From positions 1 through 64,000 of the forward strand of contig NZ_JAMLFX010000017.1 of assembly GCF_023634765.1 (NCBI RefSeq): 64,000 nucleotides of DNA, read 5' to 3'. The stretch comes from Pseudomonas sp. AKS31 (GTDB taxonomy: Bacteria > Pseudomonadota > Gammaproteobacteria > Pseudomonadales > Pseudomonadaceae). How positions within the stretch are numbered: position 1 is the first letter of the stretch; each line of letters starts with the position of its first letter. The position numbers were made by a program, and so were the translations under genes. The notes under the pieces were generated by a model, which made no database searches, was not told where the DNA came from, and worked only from the letters and a program-made list of their open reading frames with translations. Below, piece by piece: positions 44,697-53,057 of this stretch.

Positions 44697-46661
44697 TCAC
44701 GCGCCAGTTGAGGTCGGGTTTGATGCGGAAACATTGCGACTTAGTAGGTCGCGCAGTTGATTTTTCTCTTCGATACTCAGTTCGCTTTGACGCGCTTTCC
44801 TGAGCAACTGTTCCAGATTTCGCTCGCGTTGGCGGGCTGACAAGCTAGTAATGGTGTCGAAAAACTGTTGTTCAAGGTTATCGCCGTCAATCAGCCACTC
44901 CTTTTCTGCCAGTGCCTTGAGCAAGCGTCCCTGTTCGGTGCCGTGCCATCGCGCGATCAACTGAAATGAGTTTAGCTTGGGATTCTTCTGTACGGCTTCG
45001 AGCAGCGCCACAAGCAACTGGGCGTTGGTCTGATTTTCGTCCGCAATGTGCCCGGCATCTTCGACGCGTTCGGCCAGTTGCGGGTGATGAAGCAGTGTGC
45101 GCAGGGCGGTCAGGGTCGGCGACTCTACGCCAATCGGTGTGCGCGGGCGCTGCTGGTCGCGATCACCGCCACGTTTGCCGTTCTTGTCCCAGGGCTTTTT
45201 GTCCCACTTCTTGCCGCCAGCGCCGGGCTTCTTCGGTGTCCACTCCTGCTGCGGCACATACATGTCCTGTGCCTGCGGCTGATGGTAGTCGCTGTAGTCC
45301 GGCATTGCGTCGTAATCGATGCCCGGATCGTAGGCAGGCGGCGCTTCCTGCGGTGCATTTTGTGCGAGCTGACTGACGGTTTCACTGCTCAGGCCGGTGA
45401 TTTCGGTCAGGCGCTGACGCATCAGAATCCTCAGGTTGGCACCCGGAACCTTGTCGATCAGCGGTGCGGCGAGGGTGGCCAGATGGGCCTTGCCTTCGAG
45501 CGACCGCGGATCGGCCTCTTCGGTCAGTTGCTGGAAGAAATAATCCGCCAGCGGCTGAGCGTGCTGATTGATCCGGGCCTTGAAGGCATCAGTGCCTTCG
45601 GCGCGCACCAAGGTATCCGGGTCTTCGCCTTCGGGCAGAAACAGGAAGCGTGCGCGGCGCCCGTCCTGCAGGCTTGAAAGCGTGGCTTCCAAGGCGCGCC
45701 AGGCGGCATTACGGCCGGCCTGGTCGCCGTCGAAGCAGAACAATACGTTCGGTACGACGCGGAACAGGCGCTTCATGTGTTCTTCGCTGGTCGCGGTGCC
45801 CAGCGTCGCGACGGCGTTCTTCAGCCCCTGCTGAGCGAGGGCGATGACGTCCATGTAGCCTTCGACGACGATGATTTCGTCGAGGTTGCGGTTGTTCTTG
45901 CGTGCTTCATAGAGGCCGTAGAGTTCCTGGCCTTTATGGAATACCGGGGTTTCCGGTGAGTTCAGGTATTTCGGCTTGTCGTCGCCGAGCACGCGGCCGC
46001 CGAAAGCGATGATGCGCCCACGGGTGTCGCGGATCGGGAACATCACGCGATCGCGGAAGCGGTCATAGCGTTTGCCGGTTTCGGCGTTCTCGATCAGCAG
46101 GCCGGCGTCGATCATGGCCTTCTGCTGCAAAGTGTCGCTGCTCAAGTGCTTGAACAGGTTGTCCCAGCCCGGCGGCGCGAAGCCGAGACCGAAATCCCGG
46201 GCGATCTCGCCAGTCAAGCCGCGGCCCTTGAGGTAATCCACTGCGGCTTTGCGTGCCGGATGGCTCTTGAGGGCCTGCCGGTAAAAGTCGGCGGCGGCAG
46301 TGAGCAGTGGATACAGCGGCGAATCGGTCGGCTGCCGTGGCTTGCGCTCGCGGCCGCTTTCTTCGCGGGGGATTTCCATGCCGGCAGCTTTGGCCAGATC
46401 TTCGACAGCCTGGGGGAAATCCAGGTTGTCGTGATCCATGAGAAAGCCGAGGGCATTGCCGCCGGCACCGCAGCCGAAGCAGTAATAGAACTGCTTGTCG
46501 GGGCTGACGCTGAAGGACGGGGTTTTCTCTTTGTGAAACGGGCAGCAGGCGGTGTAGTTTTTGCCGGCCTTCTTCAATTGCACGCGCGAACTGACCACGT
46601 CGACGATGTCGGTGCGGTTCAGCAGGTCGTCAATGAAGCTCTGGGGAATCAGCCCGGCCAT
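44697..46661 (-). CDS. dnaG: DNA primase
   Basis: Synthesises RNA primers for replication; 654 residues. The CHC2 zinc finger lies near 40-64 (CPFHKEKTPSF to YYCFGCGAGGNA), the TOPRIM motifs are IIVVEGYMDVIAL and LFCFDGDQAGRNAAW, and the C-terminal helicase-binding domain is beyond about 500. The linker (about 450-520) is unusually rich in Gln, Pro, Lys and Gly. It lies 485 bases downstream of rpsU, a longer gap than in E. coli. Confidence 0.98.
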   Translation of the reverse strand: MAGLIPQSFIDDLLNRTDIVDVVSSRVQLKKAGKNYTACCPFHKEKTPSFSVSPDKQFYYCFGCGAGGNALGFLMDHDNLDFPQAVEDLAKAAGMEIPREESGRERKPRQPTDSPLYPLLTAAADFYRQALKSHPARKAAVDYLKGRGLTGEIARDFGLGFAPPGWDNLFKHLSSDTLQQKAMIDAGLLIENAETGKRYDRFRDRVMFPIRDTRGRIIAFGGRVLGDDKPKYLNSPETPVFHKGQELYGLYEARKNNRNLDEIIVVEGYMDVIALAQQGLKNAVATLGTATSEEHMKRLFRVVPNVLFCFDGDQAGRNAAWRALEATLSSLQDGRRARFLFLPEGEDPDTLVRAEGTDAFKARINQHAQPLADYFFQQLTEEADPRSLEGKAHLATLAAPLIDKVPGANLRILMRQRLTEITGLSSETVSQLAQNAPQEAPPAYDPGIDYDAMPDYSDYHQPQAQDMYVPQQEWTPKKPGAGGKKWDKKPWDKNGKRGGDRDQQRPRTPIGVESPTLTALRTLLHHPQLAERVEDAGHIADENQTNAQLLVALLEAVQKNPKLNSFQLIARWHGTEQGRLLKALAEKEWLIDGDNLEQQFFDTITSLSARQRERNLEQLLRKARQSELSIEEKNQLRDLLSRNVSASNPTSTGA

Positions 46662-47146
46662 GGCGTTCTCATCGTCTGCGCTGTAATAAGTCCGATGCGA
46701 AAGGCTGCCGGACGCGGGTCATTGTTTGAAGCGCGCAAAATGTGCGGCTCGACCAGTGTCGTCTGCGTAATCGCTGTCGGGAAGTGTATCTGCCGAAAAT
46801 CCACTGACGTTAGTACTCATCAGTCGTCGACTATTTGAAAGTGTTGCGCTGAATCCGCTGACGGCCGGTTCAGGGCCTCGGATAGCTCAATAAAGCGGGC
46901 ACGCATGCAGGTGCCTTGGGCTGATCGTCGTAAGAGGAATCAGTGGGTGTGCTCGTCAGTAGCCTTGAAAGGCTCGTCAGAAAAGACGTGCACCGCTGGC
47001 AAAAGAGCCAGGTCTGACGCGTGAAGCAGATTTGTCTCGGTCGCGTGTGCGGCTTCGACGGTGAAGCATCAAGCGTTTTACGCAAATGCCATTAGCCCGG
47101 CTGAGAGCCGGGCTTAGGCAAGAAGCTTGCTACGAACGTCTGTATA
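46662..47146. other. long rpsU-dnaG intergenic region
   Basis: These 485 bases contain no gene that I can support. They hold a hairpin (47094-47115) close to rpsU and the right half of the palindrome over the rpsU stop. In P. aeruginosa a GatB/YqeY-type gene lies here as I recall; no trace of it is visible in the translations. Confidence 0.6.
47094..47115 (-). terminator. hairpin downstream of rpsU, no U-run
   Basis: AGCCCGGCT and AGCCGGGCT pair with a four-base loop, about 30 bases after the rpsU stop. The following minus-strand sequence, AATGGCATTT, lacks a U-run, so it may be a processing or attenuation site rather than a full terminator. Confidence 0.55.
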
Positions 47147-47157
47147 TTAGTACAGAC
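47138..47157. promoter_or_regulatory. LexA-like palindrome over the rpsU stop codon
   Basis: GTCTGTA and TACAGAC are perfect seven-base arms around TATTAG. The core CTGTATATTAGTACAG fits the LexA form CTG-N10-CAG. On the rpsU transcript it would instead be a hairpin with the UAA stop codon in its loop. Half of it is coding (Arg-Leu-Tyr-stop), which weakens the operator reading. Confidence 0.4.
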
Positions 47158-47362
47158 GAACGGCGCGGCGCTGTTCGCGCTGAACTTTCTTGGCGTGACG
47201 CTTAACAGCGGCTGCTGCTTTGCGCTTACGCTCAGAAGTTGGCTTCTCGTAAAATTCGCGGCTACGAACTTCAGCCAGTACACCGGCTTTTTCGCAGGAG
47301 CGCTTGAAACGACGCAGAGCTACGTCGAAGGGTTCGTTCTCTTTAACTTTGACGGCTGGCAT
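47147..47362 (-). CDS. rpsU: 30S ribosomal protein S21
   Basis: A small basic protein of the 30S subunit, 71 residues: [20 protein letters not shown], then a lysine/arginine-rich helix ending RRAVRLY. Sequence and length are those of proteobacterial S21, which assists mRNA binding at initiation. It is the first gene of the macromolecular synthesis series and divergent from tsaD. A large inverted repeat lies just upstream of its start codon. Confidence 0.98.
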
Positions 47363-47386
47363 CCAGAGCTACCTTCATTCATTACC

Positions 47387-47456
47387 GGGGTCAACATCCT
47401 CGCGGCAAAAGAGCACTTGAAGACGTCGGTTTTTAAGGGTTGCGGATGTTAACCCC
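47387..47456 (-). promoter_or_regulatory. 13-bp inverted repeat in the rpsU leader/promoter
   Basis: GGGGTCAACATCC (47387-47399) and GGATGTTAACCCC (47444-47456) form a 13-bp stem, perfect if one G-U pair is allowed, enclosing 44 bases. It ends 24 bases before the rpsU ATG. Its far arm also overlaps a possible promoter (TTGCAT-N17-TAACAT on the minus strand), so it is either a leader hairpin or a repeated operator. Confidence 0.55.
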
Positions 47457-47517
47457 TCATCGCTCGGAATGCAAAGCCTCTGATCGAAAACCGCTGGTCG
47501 GGGCATCACGTGGCGAC

Positions 47518-47524
47518 TATTATG
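47518..47524. promoter_or_regulatory. two-way -10 element between rpsU and tsaD
   Basis: TATTATG reads as TATTAT on the plus strand (about 38 bases before tsaD) and CATAAT(A) on the minus strand toward rpsU, where TTTAGG lies 17 bases upstream. The plus-strand -35 is poor. A shared promoter element is possible. Confidence 0.35.
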
Positions 47525-47561
47525 CGCGCCTTCGAATTCAGCCTAAACAAGGCGCAAACCC

Positions 47562-48587
47562 ATGCTAGTACTGGGATTAGAAACCTCCTGCGACGAAACC
47601 GGTGTCGCATTATATGACAGCGAACGCGGCCTGCTGGCCGATGCACTGTTTAGCCAGATCGACCTGCACCGCGCTTATGGTGGCGTAGTGCCGGAGCTGG
47701 CCTCGCGTGACCATGTCAAACGCATGCTGCCCTTGATTCGTCAGGTGTTGGCCGAGGCCGACTGCGTGCCGACCGAGATCGATGCGATCGCCTATACCGC
47801 TGGCCCCGGCCTGGTTGGCGCGTTGCTGGTCGGTGCCTCCTGCGCTCAGGCGCTGGCGTTTGCCTGGGGCATTCCGGCGCTCGGCGTGCACCACATGGAA
47901 GGCCACTTGCTGGCGCCGATGCTGGAGCCAAAACCACCGGAATTCCCGTTCGTCGCTTTGTTGGTCTCCGGCGGTCATACGCAGTTGGTTCAGGTCGATG
48001 GCATCGGCCAATACAGCCTGCTCGGCGAGACGCTCGACGATGCCGCCGGCGAAGCGTTCGACAAGACCGCGAAGATGATGGGCCTCAATTACCCGGGCGG
48101 GCCGGAAATCGCCAAGCTGGCAGAGAAGGGCGTCGCAGGACGTTTTACCTTTCCGCGTCCGATGTGTGATCGTCCGGGCCTGGATTTCAGCTTCAGCGGC
48201 TTGAAAACCTTCGCCCTCAATACCTGGCAGCAATGCGTCAGCGCCGGGGACGACAGCGAGCAAGCCCGTTGCGACATCGCGCTGGCGTTCCAGCAGGCCG
48301 TGGTGGAGACTTTGACCATCAAGTGCAAGCGTGCCCTGAAACAGGCCGGCATGAAGCGTCTGGTGATTGCGGGCGGCGTCAGCGCCAACAAGGCGTTGCG
48401 TGTTTCCCTGGAAAAGATGCTCGGCGACATGAAGGGCGATGTGTTTTACGCGCGTCCGGAGTTCTGCACCGACAATGGCGCGATGATCGCCTTCGCCGGT
48501 TGCCAGCGTTTGCAGGCCGGCCAGCAGGAAAGTCTGGCGATCAGCGTGCAGGCGCGCTGGCCGATGGAGCAATTGTCGGCGTTGTGA
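47562..48587 (+). CDS. tsaD: tRNA threonylcarbamoyladenosine synthase subunit TsaD
   Basis: Transfers the threonylcarbamoyl group to A37 of ANN-decoding tRNAs, working with TsaB, TsaC and TsaE. It has 341 residues. The metal-binding HHMEGHLLAP gives His111 and His115. LVSGGHTQLV, DFSFSGLKT and RLVIAGGVSANKALR are family motifs. It is single, with its own promoter region, and convergent with plsY. Confidence 0.98.
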   Translation: MLVLGLETSCDETGVALYDSERGLLADALFSQIDLHRAYGGVVPELASRDHVKRMLPLIRQVLAEADCVPTEIDAIAYTAGPGLVGALLVGASCAQALAFAWGIPALGVHHMEGHLLAPMLEPKPPEFPFVALLVSGGHTQLVQVDGIGQYSLLGETLDDAAGEAFDKTAKMMGLNYPGGPEIAKLAEKGVAGRFTFPRPMCDRPGLDFSFSGLKTFALNTWQQCVSAGDDSEQARCDIALAFQQAVVETLTIKCKRALKQAGMKRLVIAGGVSANKALRVSLEKMLGDMKGDVFYARPEFCTDNGAMIAFAGCQRLQAGQQESLAISVQARWPMEQLSAL

Positions 48588-48610
48588 TGAGCGGCACTCA
48601 TCGACGATAT

Positions 48611-49180
48611 TTAAAAATGCCGTTCGCGCCCGGCAAACAGGTCGCGTAGATTGCCGCGGTGGCGCCAGACGATGAGCAAGGTCAGTGCGCTCATCGGCAA
48701 TAACGCTTCAGGTTCCTGCCAGGCGAGCAAGGGCAGGGTCAGCGGCGTGGCAATCAGCGCCGCCAGTGAGCTGGTGCGGGTCAGGTAGAACGTCAGCAGC
48801 CAGGCGCACACGGCCAGCAGCGCGGCGGGCGGATACAGGCCCAGCAGCATGCCGGCGGCGGTGGCGACACCCTTGCCGCCGCGGAAGCGGAAATACAGCG
48901 GGAACAGGTGACCGATCACGGCGCAGACGCCGATCCACGCCTGATCCTGCAGCGAAAGGCCCACAGCCGAGGCGATCAGCACCGGCACAAGGCCTTTGCA
49001 CAGATCACCCAGCAAGGTCAGGATCGCCAGTTTGCGACCGGCCAGGCGCAGCATGTTGGTGGCGCCGGCATTGCCCGAGCCACTCATTCGCGGATCCGGG
49101 TTTCCGGTCAGGCGGCTGAGCAAAATGGCGAAGGACAGCGAGCCGAGCAGGTAGGCGAGAGTCGCCAGTAACCAAAACAT
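48611..49180 (-). CDS. plsY: acyl-phosphate:glycerol-3-phosphate acyltransferase
   Basis: An inner-membrane enzyme that makes lysophosphatidate from acyl-phosphate (made by PlsX) and glycerol-3-phosphate. It has 189 residues with five hydrophobic helices. The three loop motifs are recognisable: GSGNAGATNMLRLAG, the glycine-rich FRFRGGKGVATAAG, and HRGNLRDLFAGRE near the end. Its start is 74 bases from folB, which is divergent. Confidence 0.96.
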   Translation of the reverse strand: MFWLLATLAYLLGSLSFAILLSRLTGNPDPRMSGSGNAGATNMLRLAGRKLAILTLLGDLCKGLVPVLIASAVGLSLQDQAWIGVCAVIGHLFPLYFRFRGGKGVATAAGMLLGLYPPAALLAVCAWLLTFYLTRTSSLAALIATPLTLPLLAWQEPEALLPMSALTLLIVWRHRGNLRDLFAGRERHF

Positions 49181-49254
49181 GCTAACTATTCCGGGCGAGG
49201 ACGCCCTGATTCTAACGGCGCATTGCGCCCTTGTCGTGCAGCGGAGAGAAGTGC

Positions 49255-49611
49255 TTGGACAGAGTGTTTATCGAGGGCCTGGAAGTCGACACCGTGATCG
49301 GTGCCTACGACTGGGAGCGCGGCATCCGCCAGTGTCTGCGACTTGATCTGAGCTTCGCCTGGGACAATCGCCCGGCCGCCGCCGGAGATGACCTGACCCT
49401 GGCGCTCGACTACGCCAGCGTATCCACGCGGATTCAGGCGTTTGCCGAGCAAGCGCAGTTTCAGTTGGTCGAGACCTTCGCCGAGCGTCTGGTTGAAGTG
49501 CTGATGAGCGAATTCAAGATCACTTGGGTACGCCTGAAGCTGACCAAGCCCGGCGCCGTTCCGGCTGCCAAGGGTGGTGTGGGCGTGGAGATCGAGCGCG
49601 GATGTCGCTGA
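49255..49611 (+). CDS. folB: dihydroneopterin aldolase
   Basis: Cleaves dihydroneopterin in folate synthesis. The 118-residue frame begins at a TTG: DRVFIEGLEVDTVIGAYDWERG follows, and GGAGAG lies just upstream, eight bases from the start when counted from GGAG, which decides this start. The catalytic Tyr/Glu region in IGAYDWE and the C-terminal VRLKLTKPGAVPAA are family features. It overlaps folK by ten bases. Confidence 0.94.
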   Translation: MDRVFIEGLEVDTVIGAYDWERGIRQCLRLDLSFAWDNRPAAAGDDLTLALDYASVSTRIQAFAEQAQFQLVETFAERLVEVLMSEFKITWVRLKLTKPGAVPAAKGGVGVEIERGCR

Positions 49612-50117
49612 CTCAGGTCTACCTCGGGCTCGGTAGCAATATCGAGCGCGAAAGTCATTTGCGCGCCGGGCTCGACGCTTTGGCGACATTTCTGGTGGAT
49701 ATCCGCTGTTCGGCGGTGTTCGAAAGCGCGCCTGTGGGGATCAAAAGCGGGCCGTTCTTCAACTTTGTGGTGTCGGCGTATACCGACCTGCCGTTGATCG
49801 AGCTGGACCGGCGCTTGAAATTCATCGAGGCGGATAACGGTCGCTATGCACCGGATCGCAAGGGCTTGCCGCTGGATATCGACGTGCTGCTGTATGGCGA
49901 TCTGGTGGGGAATTTCGACGGTCTGGTCTTGCCGCGTGCGGAAATTCTGAAAAATGCTTTTGTGTTGTGGCCGTTGTCGTTGATTGCGCCGGATCGCGTG
50001 CATCCGGGCGTGGGAAAAAGCTTCGCGACATTGTGGGCTGAAGCGCAGATTGATCAGGTGCTGGCGCCGGTGGCGTTCGAGTGGCGTGGCGCGCAACTGA
50101 CCCCGCAGAATCTTTAA
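49602..50117 (+). CDS. folK: HPPK-type pyrophosphokinase
   Basis: Pyrophosphorylates hydroxymethyl-dihydropterin, the step after FolB. It has 171 residues. VYLGLGSNIERESHLRAGLD, FNFVVSAYTDLPLIEL, DRKGLPLDIDVLLYGD with the Mg-binding Asp pair, and PRAEILKNAFVLWPL are HPPK motifs. The start MSLTQVYLGLGSN lies inside the folB end. A family B REP doublet separates it from the convergent cca gene. Confidence 0.93.
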   Translation: MSLTQVYLGLGSNIERESHLRAGLDALATFLVDIRCSAVFESAPVGIKSGPFFNFVVSAYTDLPLIELDRRLKFIEADNGRYAPDRKGLPLDIDVLLYGDLVGNFDGLVLPRAEILKNAFVLWPLSLIAPDRVHPGVGKSFATLWAEAQIDQVLAPVAFEWRGAQLTPQNL

Positions 50118-50120
50118 GGC

Positions 50121-50204
50121 AAAAGATCGCAGCCTGCGGCAGATCCTACAGAGAAACGCATATTCCCGTGTAGGAGCTGCCGCAGGCTGCGATCTTTGGA
50201 TCTT
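50121..50204. repeat. REP doublet, family B, inverted pair
   Basis: Inverted copies AAAGATCGCAGCCTGCGGCAG and GGAGCTGCCGCAGGCTGCGA, each ending in the GATCTTTT-like motif, fill the gap between the convergent folK and cca genes. The core carries CGCAGG for the usual CGAAGG. Confidence 0.85.
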
Positions 50205-50207
50205 GCT

Positions 50208-51431
50208 TCAGGCGTTCTCTTTGTAGGCTTTCAACGCCTTGAGCCGTTCACGCTTCAGCGCTTCGCCCAGTTCCGGGCCTTTGAATCCCTTCTCCAGCAA
50301 CGGCTGCACCGCAACTTCGCGCGCAGCCTTCGCCGCGCCACGCAAGTAATCCGCCTGTGGATAATTTCTCTGCTCCAGCCCCTTGCGTCCGCGGGCATCC
50401 ATTTCGCACGCGGCGATGAACTCTTCAAACCGCTGCGGTCGGCGATACACGTCAAAACTCTGCAGCAGTTCCAGCAGCGTCGAAGCTTTCAGCTCCAGCG
50501 CGCGGTGGCCATGGGTGTGGTACTGGCCGACCAGCAACGCCAGTTCCTGGCAATCCTTCGGCGCCTTGAAGCGTTCGCTGACTGCTTTGATCAGCTTCAA
50601 CCCGGTGTGTTCATGGGCGATGTGCCGCGGCCACTCTGCTTGCGGGGTCAGGCCTTTGCCGAGGTCGTGCAGCAGACAGGCCCAACGAACCGTCAGCGGT
50701 TGTTTGTGCAGCGCTGATTGTTCCAGCACGCTGAGGGTGTGCAGGCCGGTATCGATTTCCGGGTGATGCGCTTCCGGTTGTGGCACACCGAAAAGTGCGT
50801 CGACTTCCGGCATCAGTACTTTCAGCGCGCCGCAGTCGCGCAGCACCTGAATGAACACCTGCGGCTGATCTTCCATCAGTGCTCGGGAGATTTCTTTCCA
50901 GTTGCGTTCGGCGGTCAGCGCTTCCAGTTCGCCGGACTCGCTGAGCTTTCGCATCAATTCCAGCGTCTCCGGCGCGACAGTAAAGCCCAGCCCGGCATAA
51001 CGCGCAGCGAAACGGGCAACGCGCAGTACACGGAGGGGATCTTCGGCGAACGCCGGAGAAACGTGGCGCAGGATCCGGGCTTCCAGGTCGCGCTGGCCAT
51101 GATAGGGATCGGTCAGATTGTGTTGATCGTCCTCGGCCATGGCGTTGATGGTCAGGTCGCGGCGAATCAGGTCTTCTTCGAGCGTCACTTCGGGGCTGGC
51201 GTGAAAGGTGAAGCCGCCATAGCCGCGTCCGCTCTTGCGTTCCGTGCGGGCGAGGGCGTACTCCTCGCCGCTTTTGGGATGAAGAAACACCGGGAAATCC
51301 GCGCCAACCGGGCGATAACCCTGGGCGAGCATTTCGTCCGTGGTGGCACCGACCACCACCCAATCGATGTCCGTGACCGGTTTGCCCAGCAAGCGGTCAC
51401 GTACGGCACCGCCAACCTTGAAAATCTGCAT
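50208..51431 (-). CDS. cca: CCA-adding tRNA nucleotidyltransferase with HD domain
   Basis: Adds or repairs the 3-prime CCA of tRNAs. It has 407 residues. The nucleotidyltransferase core starts FKVGGAVRDRLLGKPVTDIDWVVVG with the catalytic Asp pair; the neck and body follow. A C-terminal HD phosphohydrolase domain (VRWACLLHDLGKG near 228) makes this the multifunctional type. It is followed by a REP doublet and preceded by a 63-base gap from the spoVR end. Confidence 0.97.
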   Translation of the reverse strand: MQIFKVGGAVRDRLLGKPVTDIDWVVVGATTDEMLAQGYRPVGADFPVFLHPKSGEEYALARTERKSGRGYGGFTFHASPEVTLEEDLIRRDLTINAMAEDDQHNLTDPYHGQRDLEARILRHVSPAFAEDPLRVLRVARFAARYAGLGFTVAPETLELMRKLSESGELEALTAERNWKEISRALMEDQPQVFIQVLRDCGALKVLMPEVDALFGVPQPEAHHPEIDTGLHTLSVLEQSALHKQPLTVRWACLLHDLGKGLTPQAEWPRHIAHEHTGLKLIKAVSERFKAPKDCQELALLVGQYHTHGHRALELKASTLLELLQSFDVYRRPQRFEEFIAACEMDARGRKGLEQRNYPQADYLRGAAKAAREVAVQPLLEKGFKGPELGEALKRERLKALKAYKENA

Positions 51432-51494
51432 AAAAAACCTCCGTTAGCCCGACAGGATAACCCTTGCGTCAGACTTCCGGAGGCCAGATCCCGA

Positions 51495-53057
51495 TCAAAG
51501 ATGAATCACGGCAAGATCAAGCCGACCGTAATCGCCTTCGCTGTGTTCGCTGCGCGGCGGAACGTGATGGGTTTTCATGATCTGGTCGCCTTGCAGGGTT
51601 TCCAGATGAATATCGAAGCCCCACAAACGATGCAGGTGTTTAAGCACCTCTTCAGTGGAATCACCCAGCGGTTTGCGGTCGTGCTGCTGGTGACGCAGGG
51701 TCAGTGAGCGGTCGCCGCGCCGATCGATGCTGTAAATCTGCACGTTCGGTTCACGGTTGCCGAGGTTGTATTGCGCCGCCAGGGTTTCGCGGATGATCCG
51801 GTAACCGGGTTCATCGTGGATGGCCGGCACCAGCAGATCGTCCTTCTGGTCATCATCGAGAATACTGAACAGTTTCAGGTCGCGGATCACTTTCGGTGAC
51901 AGGTACTGCAGGATGAAACTCTCATCCTTGAAGCTGCTCATGGCGAACTTGATGGTCGACAGCCAGTCGGTCCCGGCGATTTCCGGGAACCAGCGACGAT
52001 CCTCTTCGGTAGGTTCTTCGCACATGCGCCGGATGTCGCGATACATCGCAAAACCAAGCGCGTAGGGGTTGATGCCGTTGTAGTAGGGGCTATCGAAACC
52101 CGGCTGGAACACCACGCTGGTGTGCGAAGTCAGGAACTCCATCATGAAGCCGTCAGTAACCAGCCCTTCGTCATACAGGTCGTTCATCAGCGTGTAATGC
52201 CAGAACGTTGCCCAGCCTTCATTCATTACTTGGGTCTGGCGTTGTGGATAGAAATACTGGGCGATCTTGCGCACGATCCGCACGATCTCGCGCTGCCACG
52301 GTTCCAGCAACGGCGCGTGTTTCTCGATGAAATACAGGATGTTTTCCTGCGGCTCTGCCGGGAAGCGGGCATTGTCCTTGTCGCTGTACTTGTCCGCACC
52401 TTTGGGAATGGTGCGCCACAGATCGTTGATCTGCTTCTGCATGTGTTCTTCGCGATCCTTTTGCCGGCGGCGTTCTTCTTCGGCGGAGATCGGGTAAGGA
52501 CGCTTGTAGCGGTCGACGCCGTAGTTCATCAGCGCATGGCAGGAGTCGAGCAGATCTTCCACCGCATCGATGCCGTGGCGCTCCTCGCACTGCATGATGT
52601 ACTGCTTGGCAAACACCAGGTAATCGATGATAGAACTCGCGTCGGTCCAGGTGCGGAACAGGTAATTGCCCTTGAAGAAACTGTTGTGGCCGTAGCAGGC
52701 ATGCGCCACTACCAGCGCCTGCATGCAGATGGTGTTTTCCTCCATTAGATAGGCGATGCACGGGTCGGAGTTGATCACGATTTCGTAGGCCAGGCCCATC
52801 TGCCCACGGCTGTAGGATTTTTCAGTGCTGAGGAAGTGTTTGCCGTAGGACCAGTGGTGGTAACCCAGCGGCATGCCCACCGAGGCATAGGCGTCCATCA
52901 TCTGCTCGGCGGTAATCACTTCGATCTGATTGGGGTAGGTATCCAGCGCATAGCGGGCCGCGATCCGGGCGATCTCGCGGTCGTAGGTCTGGATCAGCTC
53001 GAACGTCCATTCGGAGCCGGTGGAAATGGGTTGGCGCTTCTGCTCTTTGGCGGTCAT
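51495..53057 (-). CDS. spoVR: SpoVR-family protein
   Basis: A 520-residue soluble protein of the SpoVR/YcgB family. The sequence has YHHWSYGKHFLSTEKSYSRG, a His/Glu-rich stretch HACYGHNSFFKGNYLF and NEGWATFWHYTLMNDLY, possibly a metal site. The biochemical activity is unknown. In enterobacteria and Pseudomonas it belongs with YeaH and PrkA in a stationary-phase stress module. Its ATG overlaps the yeaH stop by four bases, and it is the last gene of prkA-yeaH-spoVR. Confidence 0.95.
   Translation of the reverse strand: MTAKEQKRQPISTGSEWTFELIQTYDREIARIAARYALDTYPNQIEVITAEQMMDAYASVGMPLGYHHWSYGKHFLSTEKSYSRGQMGLAYEIVINSDPCIAYLMEENTICMQALVVAHACYGHNSFFKGNYLFRTWTDASSIIDYLVFAKQYIMQCEERHGIDAVEDLLDSCHALMNYGVDRYKRPYPISAEEERRRQKDREEHMQKQINDLWRTIPKGADKYSDKDNARFPAEPQENILYFIEKHAPLLEPWQREIVRIVRKIAQYFYPQRQTQVMNEGWATFWHYTLMNDLYDEGLVTDGFMMEFLTSHTSVVFQPGFDSPYYNGINPYALGFAMYRDIRRMCEEPTEEDRRWFPEIAGTDWLSTIKFAMSSFKDESFILQYLSPKVIRDLKLFSILDDDQKDDLLVPAIHDEPGYRIIRETLAAQYNLGNREPNVQIYSIDRRGDRSLTLRHQQHDRKPLGDSTEEVLKHLHRLWGFDIHLETLQGDQIMKTHHVPPRSEHSEGDYGRLDLAVIHL

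Noticed and set aside
46870..47085. A 71-codon minus-strand frame in the rpsU-dnaG gap
   Set aside because: No Shine-Dalgarno, no family resemblance and unnatural composition; not supported as a gene.
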